From: Candidatus Methanomethylophilaceae archaeon
GTDB lineage: Archaea > Thermoplasmatota > Thermoplasmata > Methanomassiliicoccales > Methanomethylophilaceae
Reading direction: 5' to 3'
NCBI GenBank assembly: GCA_017540825.1
Contig: JAFYAH010000015.1
Span: 1-40,224, forward strand
Length of the DNA stretch: 40,224 nt
Each line of letters begins with the position of its first letter. Position 1 is the first letter of the stretch. The notes under the pieces were generated by a model. The model was not told the DNA's origin. It ran no database searches and was given only the letters and a program-made list of their open reading frames with translations. Below, one piece after another: positions 16,662 to 24,445 of this stretch. The position numbers and the translations under genes are program-made.

Positions 16662-17741
16662 TCAGAACGCCGCGTTCTTCCTCTGCCTGTACAGGAAGTA
16701 GATGAACAGCGGGCTCCCGATCAGGGCGGTGATGGTCCCCACCGGCAGCGCCCCGGGGATGCTGCGGACCACTATGTCGGAGACCAGGATAAGCAGCGCC
16801 CCCAGCACCGCCGAAGTCGGGACGAGTATCTTGTTGTCGCTCCCCACGAACAGCCTTGCGATGTGGGGCGCCACCAGCCCGACGAACCCTATGGACCCGG
16901 TGAAGCAGACGCAGACCGCCGTGGCGACGGACATTACCATGAAGCACAGTATCCTGAGCCCCGTGGGGTTCACGCCCAGGCTCTTGGCCATGTTGTCCCC
17001 CGTGGACATGACGTTGATCTTGTTCGCGACGGCCATAGCGAAAAACAGCATCATTACGAGGGCCAGGGCCAGAGGCAGGACGGCCCCCGAGTCCGTCTTG
17101 GACAGGGTCCCGAGGCTCCATTCGTATATCTCGCGGAGGGCCTCCGCCTCGGCGTTGAACTTCATGAAGGTCGTGAACGCCGAGAACATGTACATCATCC
17201 CGATCCCGACGAGGACCATCATCGTCGAGCTCATCTTCTTGAACGTGGAGACGAAGATTATCACGGACGCGGGCACTATCGCGAACACGAACGCATTGAC
17301 GATCGACGCGCTGGTCCCGCTGAAGAACGGGATTATGCAGACGTGGTAGCATATCGAGATCGCCACGCCGAACAGCGCCGCGGAGGATATCCCTATGGTG
17401 TAGGGGTCGGTCAGCGGGTTCCTGGTGATGGACTGCATCATCGCCCCGCATATCGCCAGCGTGGCTCCCACAGCCACTCCCGCGACGGTGCGTGGGAGGT
17501 TGTCCTCCATGATGACCCTGTCCAGCATCCACAGGTAGTACTGGTAGCCGGTCCCCCTCTCGGGCACGTTCCCGGTCAGATGGTTCGCGATGCTGTCGAA
17601 GACGTCCGACATCGACACCCCGAACTTGCTGACCGACAGGGAATAGACCGACAGCGCCAGGCATAGGATGACGAACCCCACGATATACAGGACGCGGCGA
17701 TGCTCCTTCCTGCGGTACTGGGCCACCTTCTCCGACCTCAT
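16662..17741 (-). CDS. FecCD/BtuC-type ABC importer permease (second)
   Basis: A 359-residue polytopic permease with about ten membrane helices, of the FecCD family that imports iron-siderophores, haem, cobalamin or related chelates. Typical segments are VAVGATLAICGAMMQSITRNPLTDPYTIGISSAALFG after the second helix, DDKD-type loop replaced by STGDNMAKSLGVNP, and FVGLVAPHIAR (coupling helix region) near the C-terminus with a final PVGTITALIGSPLFIYFLYR. It starts immediately after the stop of the first permease gene (no spacer). Two different permeases suggest a heterodimeric channel. For a corrinoid-dependent methylotrophic methanogen, cobalamin is an attractive substrate, but this is inference. 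Confidence 0.9.
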   Translation of the reverse strand: MRSEKVAQYRRKEHRRVLYIVGFVILCLALSVYSLSVSKFGVSMSDVFDSIANHLTGNVPERGTGYQYYLWMLDRVIMEDNLPRTVAGVAVGATLAICGAMMQSITRNPLTDPYTIGISSAALFGVAISICYHVCIIPFFSGTSASIVNAFVFAIVPASVIIFVSTFKKMSSTMMVLVGIGMMYMFSAFTTFMKFNAEAEALREIYEWSLGTLSKTDSGAVLPLALALVMMLFFAMAVANKINVMSTGDNMAKSLGVNPTGLRILCFMVMSVATAVCVCFTGSIGFVGLVAPHIARLFVGSDNKILVPTSAVLGALLILVSDIVVRSIPGALPVGTITALIGSPLFIYFLYRQRKNAAF

Positions 17742-18827
17742 TCACCACACCCCGCTCTTCTGCCTGACTATCAGGTACAGGAAAATCGGCGCGCCTATGA
17801 ACGAGGTCACGACCCCCACCGGGACCTCCGCCTGGACGTCCAGCGCCCTGCTTATGATGTCGCAGGACGTCAGGAAGAAGGCCCCCAGGGCCACGGACCC
17901 CGGTATAAGGAAGCGGTTGTCCGAGCCTATGGCCATCCTGACGATGTGGGGCATCACCAGGCCCACGAACCCTATTATCCCCACGTAGCTGACTATCGAC
18001 GCTGCGATGAACGAGAGTATCACCAGGCAGAGGATCCTGAGGCGGTCGCTGTTCAGGCCGAGGGACCTGGCGTCCTTGTCGTCCAGGGACATGAGGTTGA
18101 GCTTGTTGGAGAGCGGCAGTATTATCGCAATGCCTGCCACCACGGCGACGGTCATCAGCGGGAGCGAGCCCCAGCTCAGGTCGGCGAACGACCCCACCTG
18201 CCAGCGATAGACGGTGGCCAGGTTCTCCTCGTCCGTCGCCACCAGGAGGATCGAGGTGAGGGCGTTGAACATGTAGGATACCGCCACTCCGGCCAATATC
18301 AGTGTGGAAGGCGACTTCCGGAAGAAAGGGGAGAACAGGATTATGACCGCCACGGGCACCATGGACATCAGTAGCGCGTTGGCCACGGTCCCGACGCCGG
18401 ACAGCCCCGCCCCGCCGAACGAGAATCCAAGGGTCATGGCGATGGCCACCCCGAACAGCGCCCCCGAGGAGACCCCGGTCGTATAGGGGTCCGCCAGCGG
18501 GTTCTTCATCACGCTCTGCATGATCGCGCCAGAGATGGCCAGGCCCGCCCCGGATATGATCCCGAACAGCGCCCTTGGCACGCGGTAATTCCATACGATG
18601 CTGTCGTCGAAGAACTCCTGGGTGCGGGGCTCGTAGGTGACGCCCTGGAGATGCTTTATGAAATAGTCGAAGACGGTCGCCACGTCCAGGTCGCGGGTCC
18701 CCACGCAGAGCGATACCCAGAACACGGCGAAGGTGGCGATCGCGAAGAGCGATATGAACAGGAGCTTGAACCAGATGTAGCGACTGTACTCCTTCTTGAA
18801 ATCCCCGCTGGACGTCTCGTCGGACAT
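17742..18827 (-). CDS. FecCD/BtuC-type ABC importer permease (first)
   Basis: A 361-residue permease paralogous to its downstream neighbour: a cytoplasmic start (ETSSGDFKKEYSRYIW), about ten helices, the family segment ISGAIMQSVMKNPLADPYTTGVSSGALFG, SLDDKDARSLGLN, FVGLVMPHIVR and a C-terminal PVGVVTSFIGAPIFLYLIVR. It starts 12 bases after the stop of the ATPase gene. Gene order ATPase-permease-permease without a substrate-binding protein means that the binding lipoprotein must be encoded elsewhere. Confidence 0.9.
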   Translation of the reverse strand: MSDETSSGDFKKEYSRYIWFKLLFISLFAIATFAVFWVSLCVGTRDLDVATVFDYFIKHLQGVTYEPRTQEFFDDSIVWNYRVPRALFGIISGAGLAISGAIMQSVMKNPLADPYTTGVSSGALFGVAIAMTLGFSFGGAGLSGVGTVANALLMSMVPVAVIILFSPFFRKSPSTLILAGVAVSYMFNALTSILLVATDEENLATVYRWQVGSFADLSWGSLPLMTVAVVAGIAIILPLSNKLNLMSLDDKDARSLGLNSDRLRILCLVILSFIAASIVSYVGIIGFVGLVMPHIVRMAIGSDNRFLIPGSVALGAFFLTSCDIISRALDVQAEVPVGVVTSFIGAPIFLYLIVRQKSGVW

Positions 18828-18839
18828 GGTATCGCCGCC

Positions 18840-19658
18840 TCATAGGTCCGAGGTGCAGACCGATCCGTCCGGCATCGGCCGGCATTCGTCGCATTCCAGG
18901 TCCTTCAGGACCAGATGGGGCCTGCCTCCGTCGTCTATTATATCCGAGTCGACGCCGTACACGGTGCGTATGTTCTCCCTGGTCAGGACCTGAAGGGGGG
19001 TCCCGACGGAGAATATGGTCCCCTCGTGCATGAGGATGATGCTGTCGGAGTACTTCGACGCGATGTTCAGGTCGTGGCTGATCATGATCACCAGTATGCC
19101 CTGCTCGTGGGACAGATGCTTCAGGAGGCGGGAGATCCCGAGCTGGTGCTTTATGTCCAGATTGGAGGTGGGCTCGTCCAGGAGGAGCACCTTCGGCCTC
19201 TGCACCAGCCCCCTGGCCAGCATCACCTTCTGGTGCTGCCCTGCCGAGAGCTCGTTGAACGGGCGCATGGCCAGGTCCTCTATCCCCAGCTGCGTCATAG
19301 TGTCGTACACAATCTCGAGGTCCTCGTCCGAGGTCTTCCAGCCCGCGTGAGGATGCCTCCCGAGGAGTATGGTGTCCACCACGCTGAGCGGGAAGGTGTC
19401 GGACGACGCGTACGGCACATACCCGACCTCCTTCGCCATCTCCTTGAGGGAGTAGTCCTTGACGCTCTTCCCGTCCAGGAACACCTTCCCTGCGGTAGGG
19501 TCCAGGATCTTGTTGATGCAATGGATCAGCGTCGACTTGCCGACGCCGTTGGGCCCCAGTATCGAGACGAACTGCGCCCCCCTTATGTCCAGGCGGATGC
19601 CGTCCAGAACCGGGTCCGACGCGTAGCTGAATGCCATGTCCTCTATCCTGATCTCCAT
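18840..19658 (-). CDS. ABC transporter ATPase, FecE/BtuD type, with Cys-containing tail
   Basis: A 272-residue ATPase energising the two FecCD-type permeases that follow. Walker A GPNGVGKST, Q-loop region VGYVPYASSDTFPLSVVD, signature ELSAGQHQKVMLARGL (LSAGQ in place of LSGGQ), Walker B LLLDEPTSNLD and the switch His in ISHDLN are present, so it should be active. After the usual end, a tail of about 25 residues carries three cysteines as CDEC-x8-C, not usual for this family, which could bind a metal and report on cargo (inference). The start ATG 19658 lies about 25 bases from a minus-strand TATA-like GGTTTTATCATCC, so the message is probably leaderless. Confidence 0.92.
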   Translation of the reverse strand: MEIRIEDMAFSYASDPVLDGIRLDIRGAQFVSILGPNGVGKSTLIHCINKILDPTAGKVFLDGKSVKDYSLKEMAKEVGYVPYASSDTFPLSVVDTILLGRHPHAGWKTSDEDLEIVYDTMTQLGIEDLAMRPFNELSAGQHQKVMLARGLVQRPKVLLLDEPTSNLDIKHQLGISRLLKHLSHEQGILVIMISHDLNIASKYSDSIILMHEGTIFSVGTPLQVLTRENIRTVYGVDSDIIDDGGRPHLVLKDLECDECRPMPDGSVCTSDL

Positions 19659-19772
19659 CTGACACTACCATGGATGATAAAACCAAATTACTATACAAAT
19701 GCTATCTTCGTAAATGGCGGGCCCATGGCCCATAAAGCCCATCGGGGCCTCCCGCTCTCGGCAAAGGGGTAG

Positions 19773-19780
19773 AATTATAT
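19773..19780 (+). promoter_or_regulatory. TATA box for rps8e
   Basis: AATTATAT lies about 34 bases before ATG 19811, predicting a transcription start near 19802 and a leader of under 10 bases. Confidence 0.45.
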
Positions 19781-19810
19781 AGGACACCATGTTTAGCGTG
19801 ACCGATTACA

Positions 19811-20188
19811 ATGGCACTTTGGCAGGGTAAATCCAACAGGAAGCCCACCGGCGGGAGGCTCGTCGCTTCCCAGGGCAAGAGGAAGTTCGAGATCGGCAGA
19901 GAGAAGCAGTTCACCAAGATCGGTGCTCAGAGCCTCAAGCAGTACCGCGGAGCCGGCGGCAGCGTAAAGGTTGGAATGCTCAGCGCAGAGTATGCGAATG
20001 TTGTCGACAAAAAAGCGAAGACTGTCAAGAAGGTCAAGATCCTGACCGTGAAGTCTAATCCTGCCGACCCCAACTACGTTCAGCGTAACATCATCAACAA
20101 GGGCGCCACCATCTCCACCGAGGCTGGGGACGCAATTGTCACGTCGAGGCCCGGACAGGACGGCGCCATCAACGCAGTACTGCTTTGA
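19811..20188 (+). CDS. rps8e: 30S ribosomal protein S8e
   Basis: A 125-residue archaeal/eukaryotic-type small-subunit protein, normal in length. Conserved segments are the basic start LWQGKSNRKPTGGR, KRKFEIGREKQFTKIG, and the C-terminal half with NPADPNYVQRNIINKGA and SRPGQDGAINAVL. It contacts 16S rRNA in the small subunit body. It lies divergent from the ABC importer operon and upstream of srp19, which has its own promoter. Confidence 0.96.
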   Translation: MALWQGKSNRKPTGGRLVASQGKRKFEIGREKQFTKIGAQSLKQYRGAGGSVKVGMLSAEYANVVDKKAKTVKKVKILTVKSNPADPNYVQRNIINKGATISTEAGDAIVTSRPGQDGAINAVLL

Positions 20189-20282
20189 GCTTGAGTAATC
20201 CAATCGACCAAACCGCTTCCCATCCCTCGGGGATGGCATCCCTTCTTTTCCATCGACTCCACTGTTTGATTCCTTCGGGAAA

Positions 20283-20291
20283 TTTTTATTA
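20283..20291 (+). promoter_or_regulatory. TATA box for srp19
   Basis: TTTTTATTA is centred about 28 bases before ATG 20315 and implies a leaderless message. It supports ATG 20315 over the in-frame GTG 20294. Confidence 0.5.
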
Positions 20292-20314
20292 CGGTGCGCC
20301 CGATTCGGCAGGAC

Positions 20315-20611
20315 ATGGCTTACGATGCAGACGTCGCAATCACCCTCTGGCCCGAATACTTCGACGCCAAACGCACCAGGTCCGAAGGCAGGAGGCTGCC
20401 CGTCGCCATGTGCGTCGAGAACCCCAGCCTGGACATCATAGCGAAGGCCGCCATGATACTCGATCTCGAGTACGAGGTCAGGGAGGACATGAGCTACCCC
20501 AAGGCCCCCCGCTCGAGGCACGGGTGCGTCAAGGTGGAGAAGGGGAAGATCGGCAAGACCGCCCTGCTCCGCGAGGTCGGCAACACGCTGATAAAGAACA
20601 AGAAGAAGTGA
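20315..20611 (+). CDS. srp19: Signal recognition particle 19 kDa protein
   Basis: A 98-residue SRP19, which binds 7S RNA helices 6 and 8 and primes SRP54 binding for membrane protein targeting. Family features are ITLWPEYFDAKRTRSEGRRLP at the N-terminus, with NPSLDIIAKAA, a basic YPKAPRSRHGCVKV and a Lys-rich end. ATG 20315 is fixed by the TATA box. The following nnr gene starts 5 bases after the stop. Confidence 0.94.
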   Translation: MAYDADVAITLWPEYFDAKRTRSEGRRLPVAMCVENPSLDIIAKAAMILDLEYEVREDMSYPKAPRSRHGCVKVEKGKIGKTALLREVGNTLIKNKKK

Positions 20612-20615
20612 TCGC

Positions 20616-22001
20616 TTGATCTCGCCGACGGACGCTCGCACCCTCGACGCCAACGCCGAGGCGCTCGGGGTTCCGGTATCCCGGCTGATGGACAGCGCCG
20701 GAGCGGCCCTGGCAGGCTTCCTGGAAGAGCGCTTCGGCGACTCGAGAGCGGTGTTCGTCTGCGGCACCGGCAACAACGGGGGCGACGGCTTCGCTGCCGC
20801 TCTCCTCAGGGATCCCGAGCGCACCAAGGTCTCCCTTCTCAAGAAGCCTTCGTCCATCCGCTCCGACATAGCTCGCGAAAGGTACTCCCTGCTGGAATGC
20901 CCCATAGAGGCCTATGCTGGGGCGTCCTCCTTCGAGGGGTTCGACGTCATTGTGGACTGCGCGCTCGGCACCGGGCTCTCAGGCGAGGTCCGCGACCCGT
21001 ACCTGCAGTTCATCCGCGATGCGAACCTCTCCGGCAAGCCCATAGTGTCCGCCGACGTCCCGTCCGGCCTAGGCTCTCCCGACTGCATAAGGCCTGTGGC
21101 CACGGTCGCCTTCCACGATTCCAAGGAAGGGATGACTGAGGAGAACTCTGGAGAGATCGTGATCGCGGACATCGGGATCCCCGCAGACGCCTTCAAGAAG
21201 ATCGGACCTGGGGACCTGCTCCGCTACCCCGTACCGGACAAGAGAAGCCACAAGGGCCAGAACGGGAGGCTGATGATCGTCGGAGGCGGGCCGTACTTCG
21301 GAGCCCCGGCGATGAGCGCCCTGAGCGCCCTCAGGACCGGCGCGGACATCGTCAGGGTCTTCACCCCCGAGTCTTCCTACCGCGAGGTGGCTGGGGCGTC
21401 CCCCGTGCTTATGGTGACCAAGCTCCGCGGGAACATCCTGAACTACGACTCCCTGGAGGTCATCCTGGCGGAATCCGAGAAGTACGACGCCGTGCTGATA
21501 GGCCCGGGCCTCGGGACCGACGAGATAACGATGAAGACCGCCAGAGCCTTCATCCGCTCCTGCAAGATTCCCATGGTCATCGACGCCGACGCCATATCGG
21601 CCGCGAAAGGCGTCGAGGCCAGGGCTGCCACGGTGCTTACGCCCCACGGCGGCGAGTTCTCGAAGCTGTCGGACGGCAGGAGCCCCGAGGAGGTCGCTGC
21701 CGAGATGGGCGCCGTCATACTGAAGAAGGGCGCCGAGGACGTCGTCACCGACGGGGCACGGACCCGCATAAATGCGACAGGGACCCCTGCCATGACTGGC
21801 GCCGGGACCGGGGACGTGCTGGCAGGATCCGTGGCGGCGCTCCTGTCCAAGGGGATGTCCGCCTTCGACGCCGCCTGCCTAGGGGCATACATATGCGGGA
21901 AGGCTGGCGAGCTCGCCTTCGAGAGGCTGTCCTACGGGCTGATCGCCACCGATGTCATAAACTGCATCCCTCAGGTGCTGAGAGACGGCCTGCGCCCATG
22001 A
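20616..22001 (+). CDS. nnr: Bifunctional NAD(P)H-hydrate repair enzyme (epimerase and dehydratase)
   Basis: A 461-residue fusion. The N-terminal YjeF domain (about 1-205) epimerises damaged NAD(P)HX, with GTGNNGGDGFAAA as its nucleotide loop and SADVPSGL before the substrate pocket. The C-terminal ribokinase-like domain (about 215-461) dehydrates the S form using ADP or ATP, with VGGGPYFGAPAMSALSAL, VLIGPGLG, LTPHGGEFSKL and GAGTGDVLAGSVAALLS. The start is TTG 20616, since no ATG occurs before the conserved N-terminus; this is 5 bases after srp19. The stop overlaps the next ATG, so it is coupled to the phosphoesterase gene. Confidence 0.93.
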   Translation: MISPTDARTLDANAEALGVPVSRLMDSAGAALAGFLEERFGDSRAVFVCGTGNNGGDGFAAALLRDPERTKVSLLKKPSSIRSDIARERYSLLECPIEAYAGASSFEGFDVIVDCALGTGLSGEVRDPYLQFIRDANLSGKPIVSADVPSGLGSPDCIRPVATVAFHDSKEGMTEENSGEIVIADIGIPADAFKKIGPGDLLRYPVPDKRSHKGQNGRLMIVGGGPYFGAPAMSALSALRTGADIVRVFTPESSYREVAGASPVLMVTKLRGNILNYDSLEVILAESEKYDAVLIGPGLGTDEITMKTARAFIRSCKIPMVIDADAISAAKGVEARAATVLTPHGGEFSKLSDGRSPEEVAAEMGAVILKKGAEDVVTDGARTRINATGTPAMTGAGTGDVLAGSVAALLSKGMSAFDAACLGAYICGKAGELAFERLSYGLIATDVINCIPQVLRDGLRP

Positions 22002-22768
22002 CCTCGATGCAGCCCGTGTACAACGTCCCTGCGCTGACGGTCGGGAACGCGCTGGTCATAGGGGACCTCCACATAGGCGTCGAGTCCCATATGCGCGCCA
22101 AAGGGTTCCACATCGTCTCCCGCACTAAAGAGATGCTCAAGGAGATAGAGGAGGCGGCGGACGACTGCGTGAGCAGGCTGGTGGTCCTCGGCGACGTCAA
22201 GGACTCCGTCCCAGGCTCGACCAAACAGGAATATGCCGAGATACCCGACTTCTTCGAGCGCCTGTTCGAGCGCTTCGACGTCATAGACGTCGTGAGGGGC
22301 AACCACGACACCGGCATAGAAGGCTTCCTGCCGGGAAGGGTGAAGGTCCGCCCTGCGACGGGGATGGCCCTGGGCGACGTCGGGCTCGTGCACGGCCACA
22401 GATGGCCTTCCGCGGAGGTGATGGGATGCAGGACCCTCGTCATGGCCCACAACCATCCTGCGGTCATGTTCGTGGACGGCGTAGGGAAGATTATGACCGA
22501 GCCGTGCTGGATCAGAGGGAGGTTCGTAAAGGGGTCCACGGAAGAGTACCCCGTCCTTCCGGAGAGCTTCGTCGTGATCCCTGCGTTCAACAGGATGCTC
22601 GGGGGCTCGCCGATGAACTCCGAGGACGTGGAGCCCATAGGCCCCATTCTGGGCAGCGGCCTGGTGGACTTCGACGGCTCCCGCTTCTACCTCCTGGACG
22701 GCGTGGACCTGGGGAAGCGCTCCGACCTCATGGTAAGGAAGTCCCGCAGGACCGTCCCCAGAGCCTGA
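21998..22768 (+). CDS. Calcineurin-like phosphoesterase, COG1407 (ICC-like)
   Basis: A 256-residue archaeal phosphoesterase of the COG1407 type. Metal ligands appear in GDLHIGVE near residue 23, VLGDVKDS, GNHDTG, and HGHRWP followed by MAHNHPAV. C-terminal residues (IPAFNRMLGGSPMN) are also typical of this group. The substrate is unknown; relatives are often beside DNA-repair helicase genes, which is not the case here. ATG 21998 overlaps the nnr stop as ATGA, implying coupled translation with the NAD(P)HX repair enzyme. Confidence 0.87.
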   Translation: MTSMQPVYNVPALTVGNALVIGDLHIGVESHMRAKGFHIVSRTKEMLKEIEEAADDCVSRLVVLGDVKDSVPGSTKQEYAEIPDFFERLFERFDVIDVVRGNHDTGIEGFLPGRVKVRPATGMALGDVGLVHGHRWPSAEVMGCRTLVMAHNHPAVMFVDGVGKIMTEPCWIRGRFVKGSTEEYPVLPESFVVIPAFNRMLGGSPMNSEDVEPIGPILGSGLVDFDGSRFYLLDGVDLGKRSDLMVRKSRRTVPRA

Positions 22769-22901
22769 CCCACCCCTTCGTTTCCACTGGAAAAGCGCAG
22801 ATGCGGCCGTTGATGGGACATATGCTACAAACCGTATCGTCTCGCGATGGCAACCGCTACGATTCGAATTTTCTATAGAAATAAGAGGTTTAAAGTAAGG
22901 T

Positions 22902-22917
22902 GAGGGGCGAACCCCTC
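22902..22917 (-). terminator. Hairpin after the hdrA-mvhDGA operon
   Basis: On the minus strand GAGGGG-TTCG-CCCCTC forms a perfect 6-bp stem with a TTCG loop, starting 10 bases after the mvhA stop. It is preceded by a run of A and followed by T-rich sequence toward 22870. It is well placed as an operon end or 3' stability element. Confidence 0.5.
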
Positions 22918-22927
22918 GTTTTTCCGA

Positions 22928-24445
22928 TCAGCTGCGGCTGACGGTGTCGTAGACGGAGCCGTCCGCGTTCCTTATGACAGCGGTGAGGGGCATCTGTCCG
23001 GGAAGGCTGTGGGTAGCGCAGGAGTTGCAGGGGTCGTACGCCCTGAACGCCATCTCGCACATGTTGAGGAGACCGGGGGAGACCTCGAAGTTGTGGATGA
23101 GCGCTTTGGCGACCTTCGCGACGTCCATGCAGATGGGGCCGTTGTTGTTGGTGGTCCCGACGACGAGGTTGCATGCGGTGACGATTCCGTTCTCGTCGCA
23201 GGTGTAGTCGTGGGTCAGGGTTCCGCGGGGAGCCTCGACGCATCCGACTCCGCGTCCTCCGGGGACGAGGTCGGTCTGCTTGATGTCTCCCTTGAAGGCG
23301 TCCTTGTCCTCGCAGTCCTGCAGGCACTTCTCGGCGCAGCACAGGAGCTCGATGATCCTTGCCCAGTGGGTGACGAGGGTGTGCTGGCACGGGCCCTCGA
23401 CGCCGGCGTCCTTGAGGATGCCGCGGTACTCGACGAGCGCGTCCTGGGCGAGAGGCGTGGGCATCGCTTTGGCAGTGTTCAGCCTGGACAGGGGGGTGGC
23501 CCTGTACAGCCCGCTGTCGGCGCCGTCGACCAGGCCCTTGTATCCGGGCTTCCTGAGGTAGGGGAACTTCTCGTACGACCAGGGCTCGACGGCCTCGGCG
23601 ATGTGCTCGAGGTAGTCCTTGGGGTCGTAGAGGTCGTGCTCCTCTCCCTTGAGGCCGACGACCCTGACCTTTCCGTCGTGGATCTCGAACTCGCCCTTGC
23701 CGTTGACCAGCCCCATGTGGTAGGTCTCGTGGTAATAGAGGTCGGGGTTGAGCACGATATCCATGTACTCCTTGTTGGCGTAGACGACGTCCTTGAACAC
23801 CTGGACGGAGGTCTTGGCGAACTCCAGCATGTCCTTGGCGTTGGCGACCATCTTCTGCCTCTCCTCCTCGCTGATGGGCTTGGAGACTCCTCCGGGGACT
23901 CCCATGACGGGGTGGGTGGCCTTTCCTCCGATGATCGTCTGGATCTCCTGGGCCTCGGCGCGGGCCTTGAGGACGGCCGCTCCGAGCTCGAGCCCGACGC
24001 GTCCGACGACTCCGAGGACGTTCCTCTCCGCCGCAGGGGCGGCAGGCCCGCACACGAAGTCGGGGGCGGCCAGGGCGTAGAAGTGCGCTATGTGGCTGTG
24101 GACGAAGTGCGCGTTGTAGAACGTGTCCCTGATGTGGTACGCGGTCTCGGTGGGCTTCGCGTTGAAGCATCCGTCGATGGCCTTGGTGGAGGCCAGGTGA
24201 TGGGCTCCGGGGCAAACCCCGCAGAGCCTCGCGGTGATCTGGTTGAGCTCGGTGACCCTCCTTCCGATGCAGAACCTCTCGAACCCTCTGAGCTCGGGGA
24301 CCTGCCAGTACGCGTTGAGGACGTCTCCCTTGTCGTCAAGGAAGATCTCGATCTTTCCGTGCCCCTCGAGACGGGTTATGGGGTCCACAGTGACACGGTT
24401 TCCGTTGACTTTCTTCTTGTCATCCCAAATGATAGGTGCTGCCAT
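22928..24445 (-). CDS. mvhA: F420-non-reducing [NiFe]-hydrogenase large subunit MvhA
   Basis: A 505-residue large subunit carrying the NiFe centre that splits H2. The N-terminal ligand motif RLCGVCPGAHH and the C-terminal DPCNSCATH supply the four cysteines. A further 26 residues after the terminal His motif would be removed by a maturation endopeptidase once nickel is inserted. Early RVTVDPITRLEGHGKIEI is the standard large-subunit opening. The start ATG 24445 abuts the mvhG stop and has GGAGGT upstream inside mvhG. It is the last gene of hdrA-mvhD-mvhG-mvhA, and its electrons go through MvhG and MvhD to HdrA in the cytoplasm. Confidence 0.96.
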   Translation of the reverse strand: MAAPIIWDDKKKVNGNRVTVDPITRLEGHGKIEIFLDDKGDVLNAYWQVPELRGFERFCIGRRVTELNQITARLCGVCPGAHHLASTKAIDGCFNAKPTETAYHIRDTFYNAHFVHSHIAHFYALAAPDFVCGPAAPAAERNVLGVVGRVGLELGAAVLKARAEAQEIQTIIGGKATHPVMGVPGGVSKPISEEERQKMVANAKDMLEFAKTSVQVFKDVVYANKEYMDIVLNPDLYYHETYHMGLVNGKGEFEIHDGKVRVVGLKGEEHDLYDPKDYLEHIAEAVEPWSYEKFPYLRKPGYKGLVDGADSGLYRATPLSRLNTAKAMPTPLAQDALVEYRGILKDAGVEGPCQHTLVTHWARIIELLCCAEKCLQDCEDKDAFKGDIKQTDLVPGGRGVGCVEAPRGTLTHDYTCDENGIVTACNLVVGTTNNNGPICMDVAKVAKALIHNFEVSPGLLNMCEMAFRAYDPCNSCATHSLPGQMPLTAVIRNADGSVYDTVSRS

